Shown: positions 1-9,200 of the stretch, one piece after another | Layout of the letters: every line of letters starts with the position of its first letter | Position numbering within the stretch: the stretch's first letter is position 1 | NCBI RefSeq assembly: GCF_007992115.1 | Contig: NZ_BJZQ01000001.1 | Coordinates: 496,001 to 560,000, forward strand | DNA: 64,000 bases | Source: Aeromicrobium flavum | GTDB taxonomy: Bacteria > Actinomycetota > Actinomycetes > Propionibacteriales > Nocardioidaceae | Direction: 5' to 3' | The notes under the pieces: model-generated | Told to the model about the DNA's origin: nothing | The model's input: only the letters and a program-made list of their open reading frames with translations | Database searches by the model: none | Program-made: the position numbers and the translations under genes

Positions 1-48
1 GAGGTCGACGGTGACGCCCGTGGCGTCGATGACAGGAGTGGTGGTCAC
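1..48 (-). CDS. znuC: Zinc/metal ABC transporter ATP-binding protein, N-terminal 16 codons only
   Basis: A GTG start at 48 overlaps the znuA stop as GTGA. The first 16 codons read MTTTPVIDATGVTVDL, which resembles the beginning of ABC ATPases just before the first beta strand. The rest lies left of the window. The coupling to a metal-binding lipoprotein gene makes the ATPase of the same importer the natural reading. No Walker motif is visible, so the call rests on context. Confidence 0.6.
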   Translation of the reverse strand, partial: MTTTPVIDATGVTVDL

Positions 49-944
49 GAGCAGCCGTTCGCCTTCTGCAGGGCGGCGAGGTTCTGGCGCATGAGGGAAA
101 CGTAGTCCTCGTCGGCCGTCTCGTCCGAGAGGCCCTCGATCGGGTCGAGCACGTCCGTCGTCGCGCCGGTCTCCCGGGCGACGGTCTCGGCGAGCGCCGA
201 GGACGCGAGCTGCTCGGTGAAGACGGTCGTGATGCCCTCGCGCTTCACCAGGTCGGTGATCTCGGCCAGGGCGGCCGTGCTGGGCTCGGACTGCGGGTCG
301 ACGCCGCTGATCGGGAGCTGGTCGAGGTCGTAGGCCGCGGCCAGGTGGCCGAACGCGGCATGCGACGTGACGAAGTCGTTGCGGTCGCACTGGGCGAGTC
401 CGGACGTGAAGTCGGCGTCGAGCGACTCGAGCTCGGCCACGAGCTCGGCGGCGTTGGCCTCGAACACCTCGCGGAGCTCGGGGTCGGCCGTGATCAGCGC
501 GTCGCGGACGTGGCCGGCGGCGGTCACCATGTTGGCCGGGTCGAGCCACACGTGCGGGTCCTCCTCGCCGTGGTCGTGGCCCTCGTGGTCGCCGGCCTCG
601 ACCTCGGCAACGTCCTGTGCGAGATCGACGGTGGAGTCGTCCTCGCGGTCGGCGTCCTCGAGCGCGGCGTCGATCGCGGTCTGGAAGTCGGAGAGGTAGA
701 CCATGACGTCGGCCTCGTTGACCTTCACGACCTGCTTGGCGGTGAGCTCGAGGTCGTGGGCCTCGGCGCCGGGGGACGTCAGCGTCGTGACGGCCACGTC
801 GCCGCCGCCGATCCGCTCGGCCAGGAACTGCGCCGGGTAGAAGGACGCCACCACCTGGACGCGCCCGTCGTCCTCGGCATCCGCGCCGCACGCGGCCAGG
901 GACAAGGACAGGGCGGCAGCGGTCAGCGCGGGAAGGAGCCTCAT
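45..944 (-). CDS. znuA: Zinc ABC transporter substrate-binding lipoprotein
   Basis: This is a cluster A-I metal-binding protein, expected to capture Zn2+ outside the membrane and pass it to a ZnuBC-type permease/ATPase. It has a lipoprotein signal ending in a LAAC lipobox, an early VVASFYPAQFLAERIGG segment typical of the family, an acidic His-rich loop (EAGDHEGHDHGEEDPH), and later conserved HAAFGHLAAAY and FTEQLASS segments. Length (299 aa) is normal. An upstream ATG at 953 is in frame, but 944 is preferred. It gives the cleaner signal peptide, and a promoter (-35 TTGACA at 981-976, -10-like GACAAT at 957-952) would start transcription right at 944, with operator sequence covering 944-958. 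No Shine-Dalgarno is visible, consistent with a leaderless message. Confidence 0.93.
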   Translation of the reverse strand: MRLLPALTAAALSLSLAACGADAEDDGRVQVVASFYPAQFLAERIGGGDVAVTTLTSPGAEAHDLELTAKQVVKVNEADVMVYLSDFQTAIDAALEDADREDDSTVDLAQDVAEVEAGDHEGHDHGEEDPHVWLDPANMVTAAGHVRDALITADPELREVFEANAAELVAELESLDADFTSGLAQCDRNDFVTSHAAFGHLAAAYDLDQLPISGVDPQSEPSTAALAEITDLVKREGITTVFTEQLASSALAETVARETGATTDVLDPIEGLSDETADEDYVSLMRQNLAALQKANGCS

Positions 945-981
945 GACAACCATTGTCAGGAAGAGTGAGAACCGTTGTCAA
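944..981 (-). promoter_or_regulatory. znuA promoter with two Zur-like operator palindromes
   Basis: TGACAACCATTGTCA (944-958) is a perfect palindrome around a 3-nt centre. TGAGAACCGTTGTCA (966-980) is a near-perfect second copy. Their centres are 22 bp apart, two helical turns. They cover the -10 and -35 elements of znuA. Spacing, position and the zinc gene point to the Fur-family repressor Zur. The regulator assignment is inferred. Confidence 0.65.
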
Positions 982-1078
982 ATCGTGCTGAGGTATCGTG
1001 AGCGGTTGACCTCGGGCGCGTCTCGTCACGACGACACGCATCGGCCCGCCGACATCCAGCCGGACAGGATTTCCCCCC

Positions 1079-2464
1079 ATGGCCTCAGTCACCGACACCG
1101 TCATCAGCCTCGCCAAGCGCCGCGGCTTCGTCTACCAGTGCGGCGAGATCTACGGCGGCACCCGCTCCGCCTGGGACTACGGGCCCCTGGGCGTCGAGCT
1201 CAAGGAGAACGTCAAGCGCCAGTGGTGGCGCTCGATGGTGCAGAGCCGCGACGACGTCGTCGGCCTCGACTCCTCGGTGATCCTTCCCACCCGCGTGTGG
1301 GAGGCCTCCGGCCACCTCGCCGCCTTCGTCGACCCGCTCGTCGAGTGCCTGCAGTGCCACAAGCGCTACCGCCAGGACCACCTGCAGGAGGCGTACGCCG
1401 AGAAGCACGGCCTCGACGACCCCGACGCGGTCGAGATGTCGATCCTGGTCTGCGCCAACTGCGGCACCCGCGGCGAGTGGACCGAGCCGCGCATGTTCAA
1501 CGGCCTGCTCAAGACGTTCCTCGGCCCGGTCGAGTCCGAGGAGGGCATGCACTACCTGCGTCCCGAGACGGCGCAGGGCATCTTCGTCAACTTCAGCCAG
1601 GTCATGACCTCGTCGCGCAAGAAGCCCCCGTTCGGCATCGGCCAGATCGGCAAGAGCTTCCGCAACGAGATCACGCCCGGCAACTTCATCTTCCGCACGC
1701 GCGAGTTCGAGCAGATGGAGATGGAGTTCTTCGTCAAGCCCGGCGAGGACGAGGAGTGGCACCAGTACTGGATCGACACGCGCCTGAAGTGGTACACCGA
1801 CCTCGGCGTCAACCCCGACAACCTGCGCCTCTACGAGCACCCGGCCGAGAAGCTCTCGCACTACTCCAAGCGCACGGTCGACATCGAGTACCGCTTCGGC
1901 TTCGCCGGCTCGGAGTTCGGTGAGCTCGAGGGCGTCGCCAACCGCACCGACTTCGACCTGTCGACGCACGCCAAGCACTCGGGCCAGGACCTGTCGTACT
2001 TCGACCAGGCCAACAACGAGCGCTGGACGCCGTACGTCATCGAGCCGGCAGCCGGCGTCAACCGCTCGCTGATGGCGTTCCTGGTCGACGCGTACACCGA
2101 GGACGAGGCGCCCAACGCCAAGGGCGGCGTCGACAAGCGCACCGTGCTCAAGCTCGACCACCGCCTGTCGCCGGTCAAGGTCGCGGTGCTGCCGCTGTCG
2201 CGCAACGAGGCCCTCTCGCCGAAGGCGCGCGACCTCGCGGCCGAGCTGCGCCAGAACTGGAACGTCGACTTCGACGACGCGCAGGCCATCGGCAAGCGCT
2301 ACCGCCGCCAGGACGAGATCGGCACGCCGTACTGCATCACGGTCGACTTCGACACGCTCGAGGACGACGCCGTGACGATCCGTGAGCGCGACTCGATGTC
2401 GCAGGAGCGCATCGGCCTGGACCAGGTCAGCGGCTACCTCGCGTCGCGCCTCATCGGTTGCTGA
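1079..2464 (+). CDS. glyS: Glycyl-tRNA synthetase (class II, dimeric type)
   Basis: Charges tRNA-Gly with glycine in the cytoplasm. The 461-aa protein starts [17 protein letters not shown] and shows the signature [20 protein letters not shown] near residues 19-38. It has two Cys pairs (CLQCHK and CANCG) consistent with the zinc-binding insertion, the class II motif 2 region ([20 protein letters not shown]) and a C-terminal anticodon-binding domain. Size matches the alpha2-type enzymes of actinobacteria, not the alpha2beta2 type. The ATG follows a weak AGGA. The next gene overlaps its stop codon (TGATG). Confidence 0.97.
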   Translation: MASVTDTVISLAKRRGFVYQCGEIYGGTRSAWDYGPLGVELKENVKRQWWRSMVQSRDDVVGLDSSVILPTRVWEASGHLAAFVDPLVECLQCHKRYRQDHLQEAYAEKHGLDDPDAVEMSILVCANCGTRGEWTEPRMFNGLLKTFLGPVESEEGMHYLRPETAQGIFVNFSQVMTSSRKKPPFGIGQIGKSFRNEITPGNFIFRTREFEQMEMEFFVKPGEDEEWHQYWIDTRLKWYTDLGVNPDNLRLYEHPAEKLSHYSKRTVDIEYRFGFAGSEFGELEGVANRTDFDLSTHAKHSGQDLSYFDQANNERWTPYVIEPAAGVNRSLMAFLVDAYTEDEAPNAKGGVDKRTVLKLDHRLSPVKVAVLPLSRNEALSPKARDLAAELRQNWNVDFDDAQAIGKRYRRQDEIGTPYCITVDFDTLEDDAVTIRERDSMSQERIGLDQVSGYLASRLIGC

Positions 2465-3021
2465 TGCGGCGGATCGCGGCCGTCGCCCTGCTGCTCGCCC
2501 TCGCCGCCTGCTCCGGCGGCGAGGCCGAGCAGGACGCTGCCCCGGAGCCGGGCTTCGCCGTGCCGCAGGGCCTCACGCTGTCCGAGCCGGGCACCGAGAA
2601 GAAGCTGGGCGAGAGCCTGGCCGTCGCGTACCCCAGCGCGGACGACGAGGCCGGAACGGCGCTGGCCCTGGGCGTCACGACCGTGACGAAGGCGCCGCGC
2701 AAGCACCTGGCCCTCTACCGCGTCCCGGCCGGGATGGATCCGTACTACGTGCGCGTCATGGTGGCCAACCGCGGTCCGGCGGTCGCGTCGTTCCCGGCCG
2801 GCCCTCCGTGGTGGCTCCACGTCGCCGGTGACGTGCTGGTCCCGCCGACCGCCGCTCCCGCCGGCTTCACGCGCTGCGAGGCGCCCCGGGTCGGCAAGAC
2901 GCTGCCGGCCGCCGGCAGCGTCAAGGGCTGCCTGCTGTTCTTCGTGCCGCGGGGCACGGCGGTCGAGTCCGTCGACTTCCAGCCCGGCGGCGTCACGACG
3001 GCGGTCCGATGGCGACGATGA
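2464..3021 (+). CDS. Putative lipoprotein of unknown function
   Basis: 185 aa. ATG at 2464 overlaps the glyS stop. The sequence starts [19 protein letters not shown], a textbook lipoprotein signal with an LAAC lipobox. An in-frame TTG six bases earlier is less likely. The mature part is Ala/Pro-rich and predicted extracytoplasmic, with no catalytic motif I recognise. It overlaps the following dihydrouridine synthase by 13 bp, so it is probably co-transcribed with it. The function is unknown. Confidence 0.8.
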   Translation: MRRIAAVALLLALAACSGGEAEQDAAPEPGFAVPQGLTLSEPGTEKKLGESLAVAYPSADDEAGTALALGVTTVTKAPRKHLALYRVPAGMDPYYVRVMVANRGPAVASFPAGPPWWLHVAGDVLVPPTAAPAGFTRCEAPRVGKTLPAAGSVKGCLLFFVPRGTAVESVDFQPGGVTTAVRWRR

Positions 3022-4145
3022 CGCAGGGGCTCGACCTGGGCAACGTCCACGTCGACGTGCCGGTGGTGCTCGCGCCCATGGCAGGCGTCACCAACGTGGC
3101 CTTCCGCCGGCTCTGCGCCGAGCAGGGCGCGGGACTCTACGTGTGCGAGATGATCACGACCCGCGGGCTCGTCGAGGGCGACCGGGTGAGCCTCTCGATG
3201 CTGACGTTCGCCGAGGGCGAGCAGGTCCGGTCGGTGCAGCTCTACGGCATCGATCCCGACACCGTGGGCCGCGCCGTCGAGATCCTGTGCGCCGACCACG
3301 GCGTCGACCACGTCGACCTCAACTTCGGCTGCCCGGTGCCCAAGATCACCCGCAAGGGCGGCGGCTCCGCCCTGCCGTGGAAGGCCACGCTGCTCGGCCA
3401 GATCCTCACCGCGGCCGTGCGTGCCGCCGAGCCCTACGGCGTGCCCGTCACGATGAAGACCCGGAAGGGCATCGACGAGGACCACCTCACGTATCTCGAC
3501 GCCGGGCGCATCGCGCAGGACACCGGCTGTGCCGCGATCGCCCTGCACGGCCGCACCGCCGCGCAGCACTACAGCGGCCGCGCCGACTGGGACGCGATCG
3601 GCGAGCTCAAGGCCGCCGTCGACATCCCCGTCCTGGGCAACGGCGACATCTGGGAGGCGTCCGACGCCCTCGCGATGGTCGAGCACACCGGCTGCGACGG
3701 GGTCGTCGTCGGCCGCGGGTGCCTGGGCCGGCCCTGGCTGTTCCGCGACCTGGCCGCCGCGTTCGAGGGCCGCACCGTCGCCACGCTGCCGCCGCTCGGC
3801 GAGGTGATGGCGGTCATGCGCCGCCACGCAGAGCTGCTGGGGGAGTGGCTGGGCGAGGAGCGCGGCTGCGTCGAGTTCCGCAAGCACGTCGCCTGGTACC
3901 TGAAGGGCTTCCCGGCGGGCTCGAGCGTGCGCGAGCAGCTGGGCAAGGTGAGCTCGCTGCGCGCCCTCGACGAGCTGCTGGCCGACCTCGACCCGACCGA
4001 GCCGTTCCCCGTCAGCGAGCTGGGCGTGCCGCGCGGGCGTCAGGGCTCGCCGCGGAAGGTCGTGCTGCCCGAGGGCTGGCTCGACTCGCGCGAGATGGTC
4101 GGCGCGATGGACGCGTCGGCCGAGGACGCCGCCAGCGGCGGCTGA
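3009..4145 (+). CDS. dusB: tRNA-dihydrouridine synthase (DusB-like)
   Basis: FMN/NADPH-dependent enzyme that reduces uridine to dihydrouridine in the tRNA D-loop. The TIM-barrel signatures are clear: VVLAPMAGVTNVAFRRLC near the N-terminus, VQLYGIDPDTV, the catalytic-Cys segment NFGCPVPKITRKGGGSAL, ALHGRTAAQHYSG, and the FMN phosphate-binding segment GVVVGRGCLGRPWLF. Length 378 aa is usual. Start ATG 3009 overlaps the lipoprotein; a second ATG at 3018 (MTQGLDLG) is also possible. The last 106 bp overlap the 3' end of the convergent PH-domain gene. Confidence 0.95.
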   Translation: MATMTQGLDLGNVHVDVPVVLAPMAGVTNVAFRRLCAEQGAGLYVCEMITTRGLVEGDRVSLSMLTFAEGEQVRSVQLYGIDPDTVGRAVEILCADHGVDHVDLNFGCPVPKITRKGGGSALPWKATLLGQILTAAVRAAEPYGVPVTMKTRKGIDEDHLTYLDAGRIAQDTGCAAIALHGRTAAQHYSGRADWDAIGELKAAVDIPVLGNGDIWEASDALAMVEHTGCDGVVVGRGCLGRPWLFRDLAAAFEGRTVATLPPLGEVMAVMRRHAELLGEWLGEERGCVEFRKHVAWYLKGFPAGSSVREQLGKVSSLRALDELLADLDPTEPFPVSELGVPRGRQGSPRKVVLPEGWLDSREMVGAMDASAEDAASGG

Positions 4146-5452
4146 GTCCGTCGGGCCAACCGGGCGCGCTCGACCTCCTCGAAGGTCACGGTGCGCGCCA
4201 CGGCCGCGTCGAGGTGCTTGATCTGCGCCGAGACCGGTCCGTCGGGGGTGTGCACCTCGACGCTCGCGACGCCGCGGCGGCGCTCCAGCGGACCCTGCGA
4301 GAACTCGACGGACTGCACCTTGTGGTGCGGCACGATCGACCGGTGCCGCGTGATCCAGCCCGTGGCCGTGGTGACGGTGTGCGCGGTCGCGGCAAGCGAT
4401 CGGTACCGCCAGCCGATCGGCGCGAAGAGTCGCGAGCGATGCGTCGGGCGCACGGGCTCGGTGGTGCCGCGCTCGGGGTCGGGCACGAGCTCCTCGACGA
4501 TCCGCATCGCGAGGTCGTGGTGCGCGATCGGCAGGAGCGTCGTGGTCGAGACTCCACCGTCGCTCTCGCCCGGGTTGCCGTAGCCGGCGACGTCGACGTC
4601 GAGGCGGGCCCAGCGGTAGCGGCGCCACACGATCGGCTCGACGACGCCCACGCCCTGGACCCGGTCGTAGGGGATGGTCTGCGAGCTGCGGCTGAGCAGC
4701 CCGCGCTCGATCCGCAGCCCGCGCTCGCCGCGCGACAGGGTGAAGTTCCACTGCGCGACGATCCGGGTCATGATCATCTGCACGACGGCCCAGGAGGCGG
4801 GCAGGATCAGCGGCAGCAGCGCCCAGCCGATGTCCTCGAGCAGGAACGCGGCCACCACCGAGCCGAGCGTCGCCAGCACCGTGCCGACGAAGTCGAGCGA
4901 CAGCAGCGTGCCGTAGATGATCTGGTCGGGCGGCACGACGTGCAGCACGACGCGCTGCTCCTCGGGCGGGAGCTCGCCGGTCTCGTCCCTGGGGGAGCCG
5001 CCGTGGGCACGGGTCAGCAGGAGCCGGCGCAGCCGGCGCGCCTCGACCAGGGTGAGGAAGCGCAGGCGGGTGCGCGAGTCGGACCCGCCGGCCATCTCGA
5101 TGGTCAGCTCGGACAGCCCGACGAGGCGCGCGATGAGCGGCTCGTTGATGTCGACGGACTGCAGCCGCTCGAAGGGGATCCGTCGCGAGGACTTGAACAG
5201 GATGCCGCGCTCGACCCGGATCTCCGCGTCGTCGATGACGTAGCGCGTGAAGAGCCAGCTGACGTAGCCGGCGGCCAGGCCACCGAGGAAGCCCGCCGGG
5301 ATCGAGGCGAGGGCCCACCACTGCAGATCGTCGAAGTCGAGCAGCTGCCACGCCAGCGCGACGGCCACGCCGGCACCCCAGATCAGCCCCTGCAGCAGGG
5401 CGCTCAACGGGTGGGTGCGGTGCGCCTCAGACGCCGGCGCCATGACCCTCAC
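4040..5452 (-). CDS. Membrane protein with bacterial PH (bPH2) domains, YdbT-like
   Basis: 470 aa. An N-terminal pair of hydrophobic helices (about residues 18-65) is followed by a bPH2 domain (YVIDDAEIRVERGILFKSSRRIPFERLQSVDI). Further membrane segments (about 190-235) are followed by a second (NFTLSRGERGLRIERGLLSRSSQTIPYDRVQGVGV) and probably a third PH-like unit. This matches the YdbT/YdbS family of membrane PH proteins found as adjacent pairs in Firmicutes and actinobacteria, whose molecular role is not settled. The start (ATG 5452, or 5443) overlaps the preceding PH gene by 26 bp, so the two are coupled. The C-terminal tail overlaps the end of dusB by 106 bp. Confidence 0.85.
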   Translation of the reverse strand: MRVMAPASEAHRTHPLSALLQGLIWGAGVAVALAWQLLDFDDLQWWALASIPAGFLGGLAAGYVSWLFTRYVIDDAEIRVERGILFKSSRRIPFERLQSVDINEPLIARLVGLSELTIEMAGGSDSRTRLRFLTLVEARRLRRLLLTRAHGGSPRDETGELPPEEQRVVLHVVPPDQIIYGTLLSLDFVGTVLATLGSVVAAFLLEDIGWALLPLILPASWAVVQMIMTRIVAQWNFTLSRGERGLRIERGLLSRSSQTIPYDRVQGVGVVEPIVWRRYRWARLDVDVAGYGNPGESDGGVSTTTLLPIAHHDLAMRIVEELVPDPERGTTEPVRPTHRSRLFAPIGWRYRSLAATAHTVTTATGWITRHRSIVPHHKVQSVEFSQGPLERRRGVASVEVHTPDGPVSAQIKHLDAAVARTVTFEEVERARLARRTQPPLAASSADASIAPTISRESSQPSGSTTFRGEP

Positions 5453-5933
5453 CCAGATCGGTCAGCCGGTCGCGCAGACGGGTGGCCTCGTCGAGCGGGA
5501 CACCGGGGATCGCCGCGGCGGTGGCCGTCGAGGCGGTGTGCAGCGTCACGGTGCCGAAGCCGAGGGCGCGCGCCAACGGGCCGGACTGGACGTCGACGAA
5601 CTGCATGCGGCCGTAGGGCACGACGACGAGCCGGCGGAACATGATGCCGCCGCGCACGACGAAGTCGTCCTCGTCCTCGGCGTAGCCCCAGCTACGCCGG
5701 TTGCGCGGCGCCCACCACCAGACCCAGGCCGTCAGCGCGAGGCCGAGAGCGCCGGGGAGCCACAGGAGCCACGCCCAGCCGTCGACGAGGTCTGCGAGCT
5801 GCAGCCACAGCACGAGCGACACGAGGACCAGGAACAGCCCGCACGCCGACCCGACGAGGCCGCGCGCCGTCGCGAGTCGAGGGGAGATCGGGGTCCACAC
5901 GCCCGCCGGACTGGTGAACAGGTCCTCACGCAT
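5427..5933 (-). CDS. PH-domain membrane protein, YdbS-like
   Basis: 168 aa. Two hydrophobic segments (roughly residues 25-50 and 54-75) are followed by one bPH2 domain (FVVRGGIMFRRLVVVPYGRMQFVDVQSGPL). It is the short partner of the larger three-unit PH protein downstream, with which it overlaps by 26 bp. Such pairs probably form a membrane complex. No enzymatic motif is visible. ATG at 5933 gives MREDLFTSPAG. Confidence 0.85.
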   Translation of the reverse strand: MREDLFTSPAGVWTPISPRLATARGLVGSACGLFLVLVSLVLWLQLADLVDGWAWLLWLPGALGLALTAWVWWWAPRNRRSWGYAEDEDDFVVRGGIMFRRLVVVPYGRMQFVDVQSGPLARALGFGTVTLHTASTATAAAIPGVPLDEATRLRDRLTDLGEGHGAGV

Positions 5934-6045
5934 GCCTCACACCCTAGGGGCACGGTTGACCCTGCCGCCGGTGCGGTGAGACACTGATAGACGCAGCCTT
6001 TCGTGCTGCCGTACGACTCCACCTCCTCCTTCGCAAAGGATGATC

Positions 6046-6246
6046 ATGGCCAAAGCGCTGTTCGGCCACCTCGGGGCTCCCTCCGCAGAGCATGCTCACG
6101 AGACCGCCGTCCTGCGTCGCCGGATCGGTGACCTCGAGAACGAGGTGCTGCGACTCAAGGCCGAGAACGACGGCCTCCTCGCGCGCCTCGCCGAGACCGC
6201 TCACGACGGCGACTTCGCCGAGCTCCTCGAGTCCGCATCTCGCTGA
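6046..6246 (+). CDS. Short coiled-coil protein of unknown function
   Basis: 66 aa from ATG 6046 (MAKALFGHLG), preceded by AAAGGA at good spacing. An ATG six bases upstream is less well placed. The middle (ETAVLRRRIGDLENEVLRLK) has leucine heptads typical of a coiled coil, and the C-terminus is acidic. Similar small proteins occur upstream of smc in related actinobacteria as conserved hypothetical genes. The function is unknown. Confidence 0.7.
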   Translation: MAKALFGHLGAPSAEHAHETAVLRRRIGDLENEVLRLKAENDGLLARLAETAHDGDFAELLESASR

Positions 6247-6286
6247 CCCGCGGCGTTTCCCCTGCGATGGCCGCCATCGCAGGCAC

Positions 6287-6298
6287 TAGGCTGACGTC
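6287..6298 (+). promoter_or_regulatory. -10 element of a leaderless smc promoter
   Basis: TAGGCT at 6287-6292 is followed by 6 nt and the GTG start of smc, with no Shine-Dalgarno. This is the standard actinobacterial leaderless arrangement, with the start site at the start codon. Confidence 0.55.
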
Positions 6299-9200
6299 GT
6301 GTATCTGAAGACCCTCACGCTGCGGGGTTTCAAGTCCTTCGCCTCGTCGACGACCCTGGCGCTCGAACCGGGCATCACCGCAGTCGTCGGCCCCAACGGC
6401 TCCGGCAAGTCCAATGTCGTCGACGCCTTGTCCTGGGTCATGGGCGAGCAGGGTGCCAAGACCCTGCGCGGCGGCAAGATGGAGGACGTCATCTTCGCCG
6501 GCACCGCCGGCCGCGCGCCGCTGGGCCGCGCCGAGGTCGTGCTGACGATCGACAACACCGACGGCGCCCTGCCGATCGAGTACTCCGAGGTCACGATCAG
6601 CCGCACGATGTTCCGCAGCGGCGGCTCCGAGTACGCCATCAACGGCAACACCTGCCGGCTGCTCGACGTCCAGGAGCTGCTGAGCGACTCCGGCATCGGC
6701 CGCGAGATGCACGTCATCGTCGGCCAGGGCCAGCTCGACTCGGTCCTGCGCGCCACCCCCGAGGAACGGCGCGGCTTCGTCGAGGAGGCGGCCGGCGTCC
6801 TCAAGCACCGCAAGCGCAAGGAGAAGGCGCTCCGCAAGCTCGACGCGACGCAGGACAACCTGACCCGCCTCAACGACGTGCTCACCGAGCTGCGCCGCCA
6901 GCTCAAGCCGCTGGGCCGCCAGGCCGAGGTCGCCCGCCGCGCCGCCGGCATCCAGTCCACGGTCCGCGACGCCCGCGCCCGGCTGCTGGCCGACGACATC
7001 GTCGCCGCCCGCACCACGATCGAGACCGAGCTGGCCGACGAGACCGCGCTGCGCACCCGGCGCGAGGAGGTCGAGAAGGCCCTCGCCGACGCCCGCGAGG
7101 TCGAGGCCGAGCTCGAGCAGGCGCTGGCCGCCGACGCCCCGCTGCTCAGCCGCGCCCAGGAGACCGTCTACGCGCTCGGCAGCCTGCGCGAGCGCTTCAA
7201 CGGCACCGCCAACCTGGCGCGCGACCGCATCCGGCTGGCCGCCGACGCCACCGACGACCGCGTCGACGGGCGCGATCCCGAGGAGCTCGAGGCCGACGCG
7301 CGACGTGCGCAGGAGCGGCTCGTCGAGCTCGAGGCCGACGTCACGACGTCCGCCGAGGCCCTGCAGACCACGATCGACGACCGCGCCAAGGCCGAGGCGG
7401 CCTACTCGGTCGAGGAACGTCGGATCGCCGGCCTGCTGCGGGCCGCCGCCGACCGCCGCGAGGGGCTCGCGCGCCTGCACGGCCAGGTCAACGGCCTCAA
7501 GAGCCGGGCCGCCGCCGCCGGAGAGGAGATCGGCCGGCTGACCGCCGCCCAGGCCGAGGCCCGCCAGCGCGCCGACGAGTCCCAGCACGAGTTCAGTGCC
7601 CTCGAGAGCACGATCGCCGGGCTCAGCGCCGGCGAGTCCGGCCTCGACGAGGAGCTGGAGGAGGCCGAGGAGGCGCTCGGCACCGCCGAGGCCGCCGTCG
7701 CCGAGCTCGCCACCCGCCGCGACGAGCTGGAGAAGCGCCTCGCCACGGCCACCGCGCGCAAGGAGGCCCTCGAGCTGGGCCTCAACCGCAAGGACGGCTC
7801 GGGTGCGCTGCTCGCGGCGTCCGACCGGCTCAACGGGGTGCTCGGCTCGCTCGCCGCGCTGATCACCGTCCGGGGTGGCCACGAGGCCGCCGTCGGCGCC
7901 GCCCTCGGCTCGGCCGCCGACGCCGTGGCCGTGGACCGCGTCGACTCCGCCATCGACGCCCTGCACCTGCTGCGTGACGAGGACCTCGGCCGCGCCGGCC
8001 TGCTGCTGGGATCCGGCGACGTCTCCACCGACGGATGGCCCGCCCTGCCGGCCGGAGCCGTCTACGCGGAGTCGCTGGTCGAGGCGCCCGCCGAGCTGCG
8101 CGGCTCCATGCGCCGCCTGCTGCACAAGGTGGCCGTCGTCGAGAGCCTCGCCGACGCCCGCCGCCTCGTGTCCGACCTGCCCGACGTCACCGCCGTCACG
8201 GCCGACGGCGACCGCATCGGCGCGCACTTCGCCGAGGGCGGGTCCACGTCGACCCCCAGCCTGATCGAGGTGACGGCCGCGGTCGACGAGGCCGCCGACA
8301 CGATCGAGCGCACGGGCCGCGAGCTCGAGTCGCTCCGCTTCGAGGCCGAGAAGGCCAAGGCCGCCACCGAGACCGCCCAGGACCGGGTCGACGCGGCGCT
8401 CGCCCGCCTGCACGAGTCCGACGCGTCGATGTCGGCCGTGGCCGAGAAGCTGGCCCAGCTGGGCACCACCAGCCGGTCGGCCGCCGCCGAGGCCGAGCGC
8501 CTCCAGGCCGCCATCGTCGCCGCCGAGGAGGCCCGCGACCGCGACGTCGCCGGACTCACCGAGCTCGAGGAGCGTCTCGCCGCCGCCGAGGAGGCGCCCG
8601 ACGTCGAGCCCGACACCACCGAGATGGAGCAGCTCGCCGAGCAGGCCTCGGCCGCCCGTCGCGCCGAGACCGACGCACGACTGGCGCTGCGCACCGCCGA
8701 GGAGCGGGCCAAGGCGCTCACGGCCCAGGTCACCTCGTTGCTGCAGGCCGCCGAGGCCGAGCGCGAGGCCCGCGAACGCGCCCGGATCCGCGCCGAGCGC
8801 CGCCGCCGCGAGGCCGAGGTCGCCACCGCAGTCCTGCGCGCCGCCGAGACCGCGATGTCGGCCCTCGAGCAGTCGTACGCCGACGCCACCCGCGCCCGGG
8901 TCGAGATCGAGCACTCCCGCGCCGACCGCGAGCAGCGCCTCAAGGAGGCCCGCTCCACCGTCCGCGGCCTGTCGTCCGACCTCGCCGGCTTGACCGACTC
9001 GGTCCACAAGGACGAGATGGCCCGCGCCCAGCTGCGGCTGCGCCTCGAGGGCCTGCAGGAGCGCGCGCTCGAGGAGCTCGGCGTCGAGCCCGACACCCTC
9101 GTGGCCGAGTACGGTCCCGACCAGCTCGTCCCCGTGATCGAGGGCGAGGGGGAGGGCGAGCCGATCCGGTACGACCGCGCCGAGCAGGCCAAGCGGCTCA

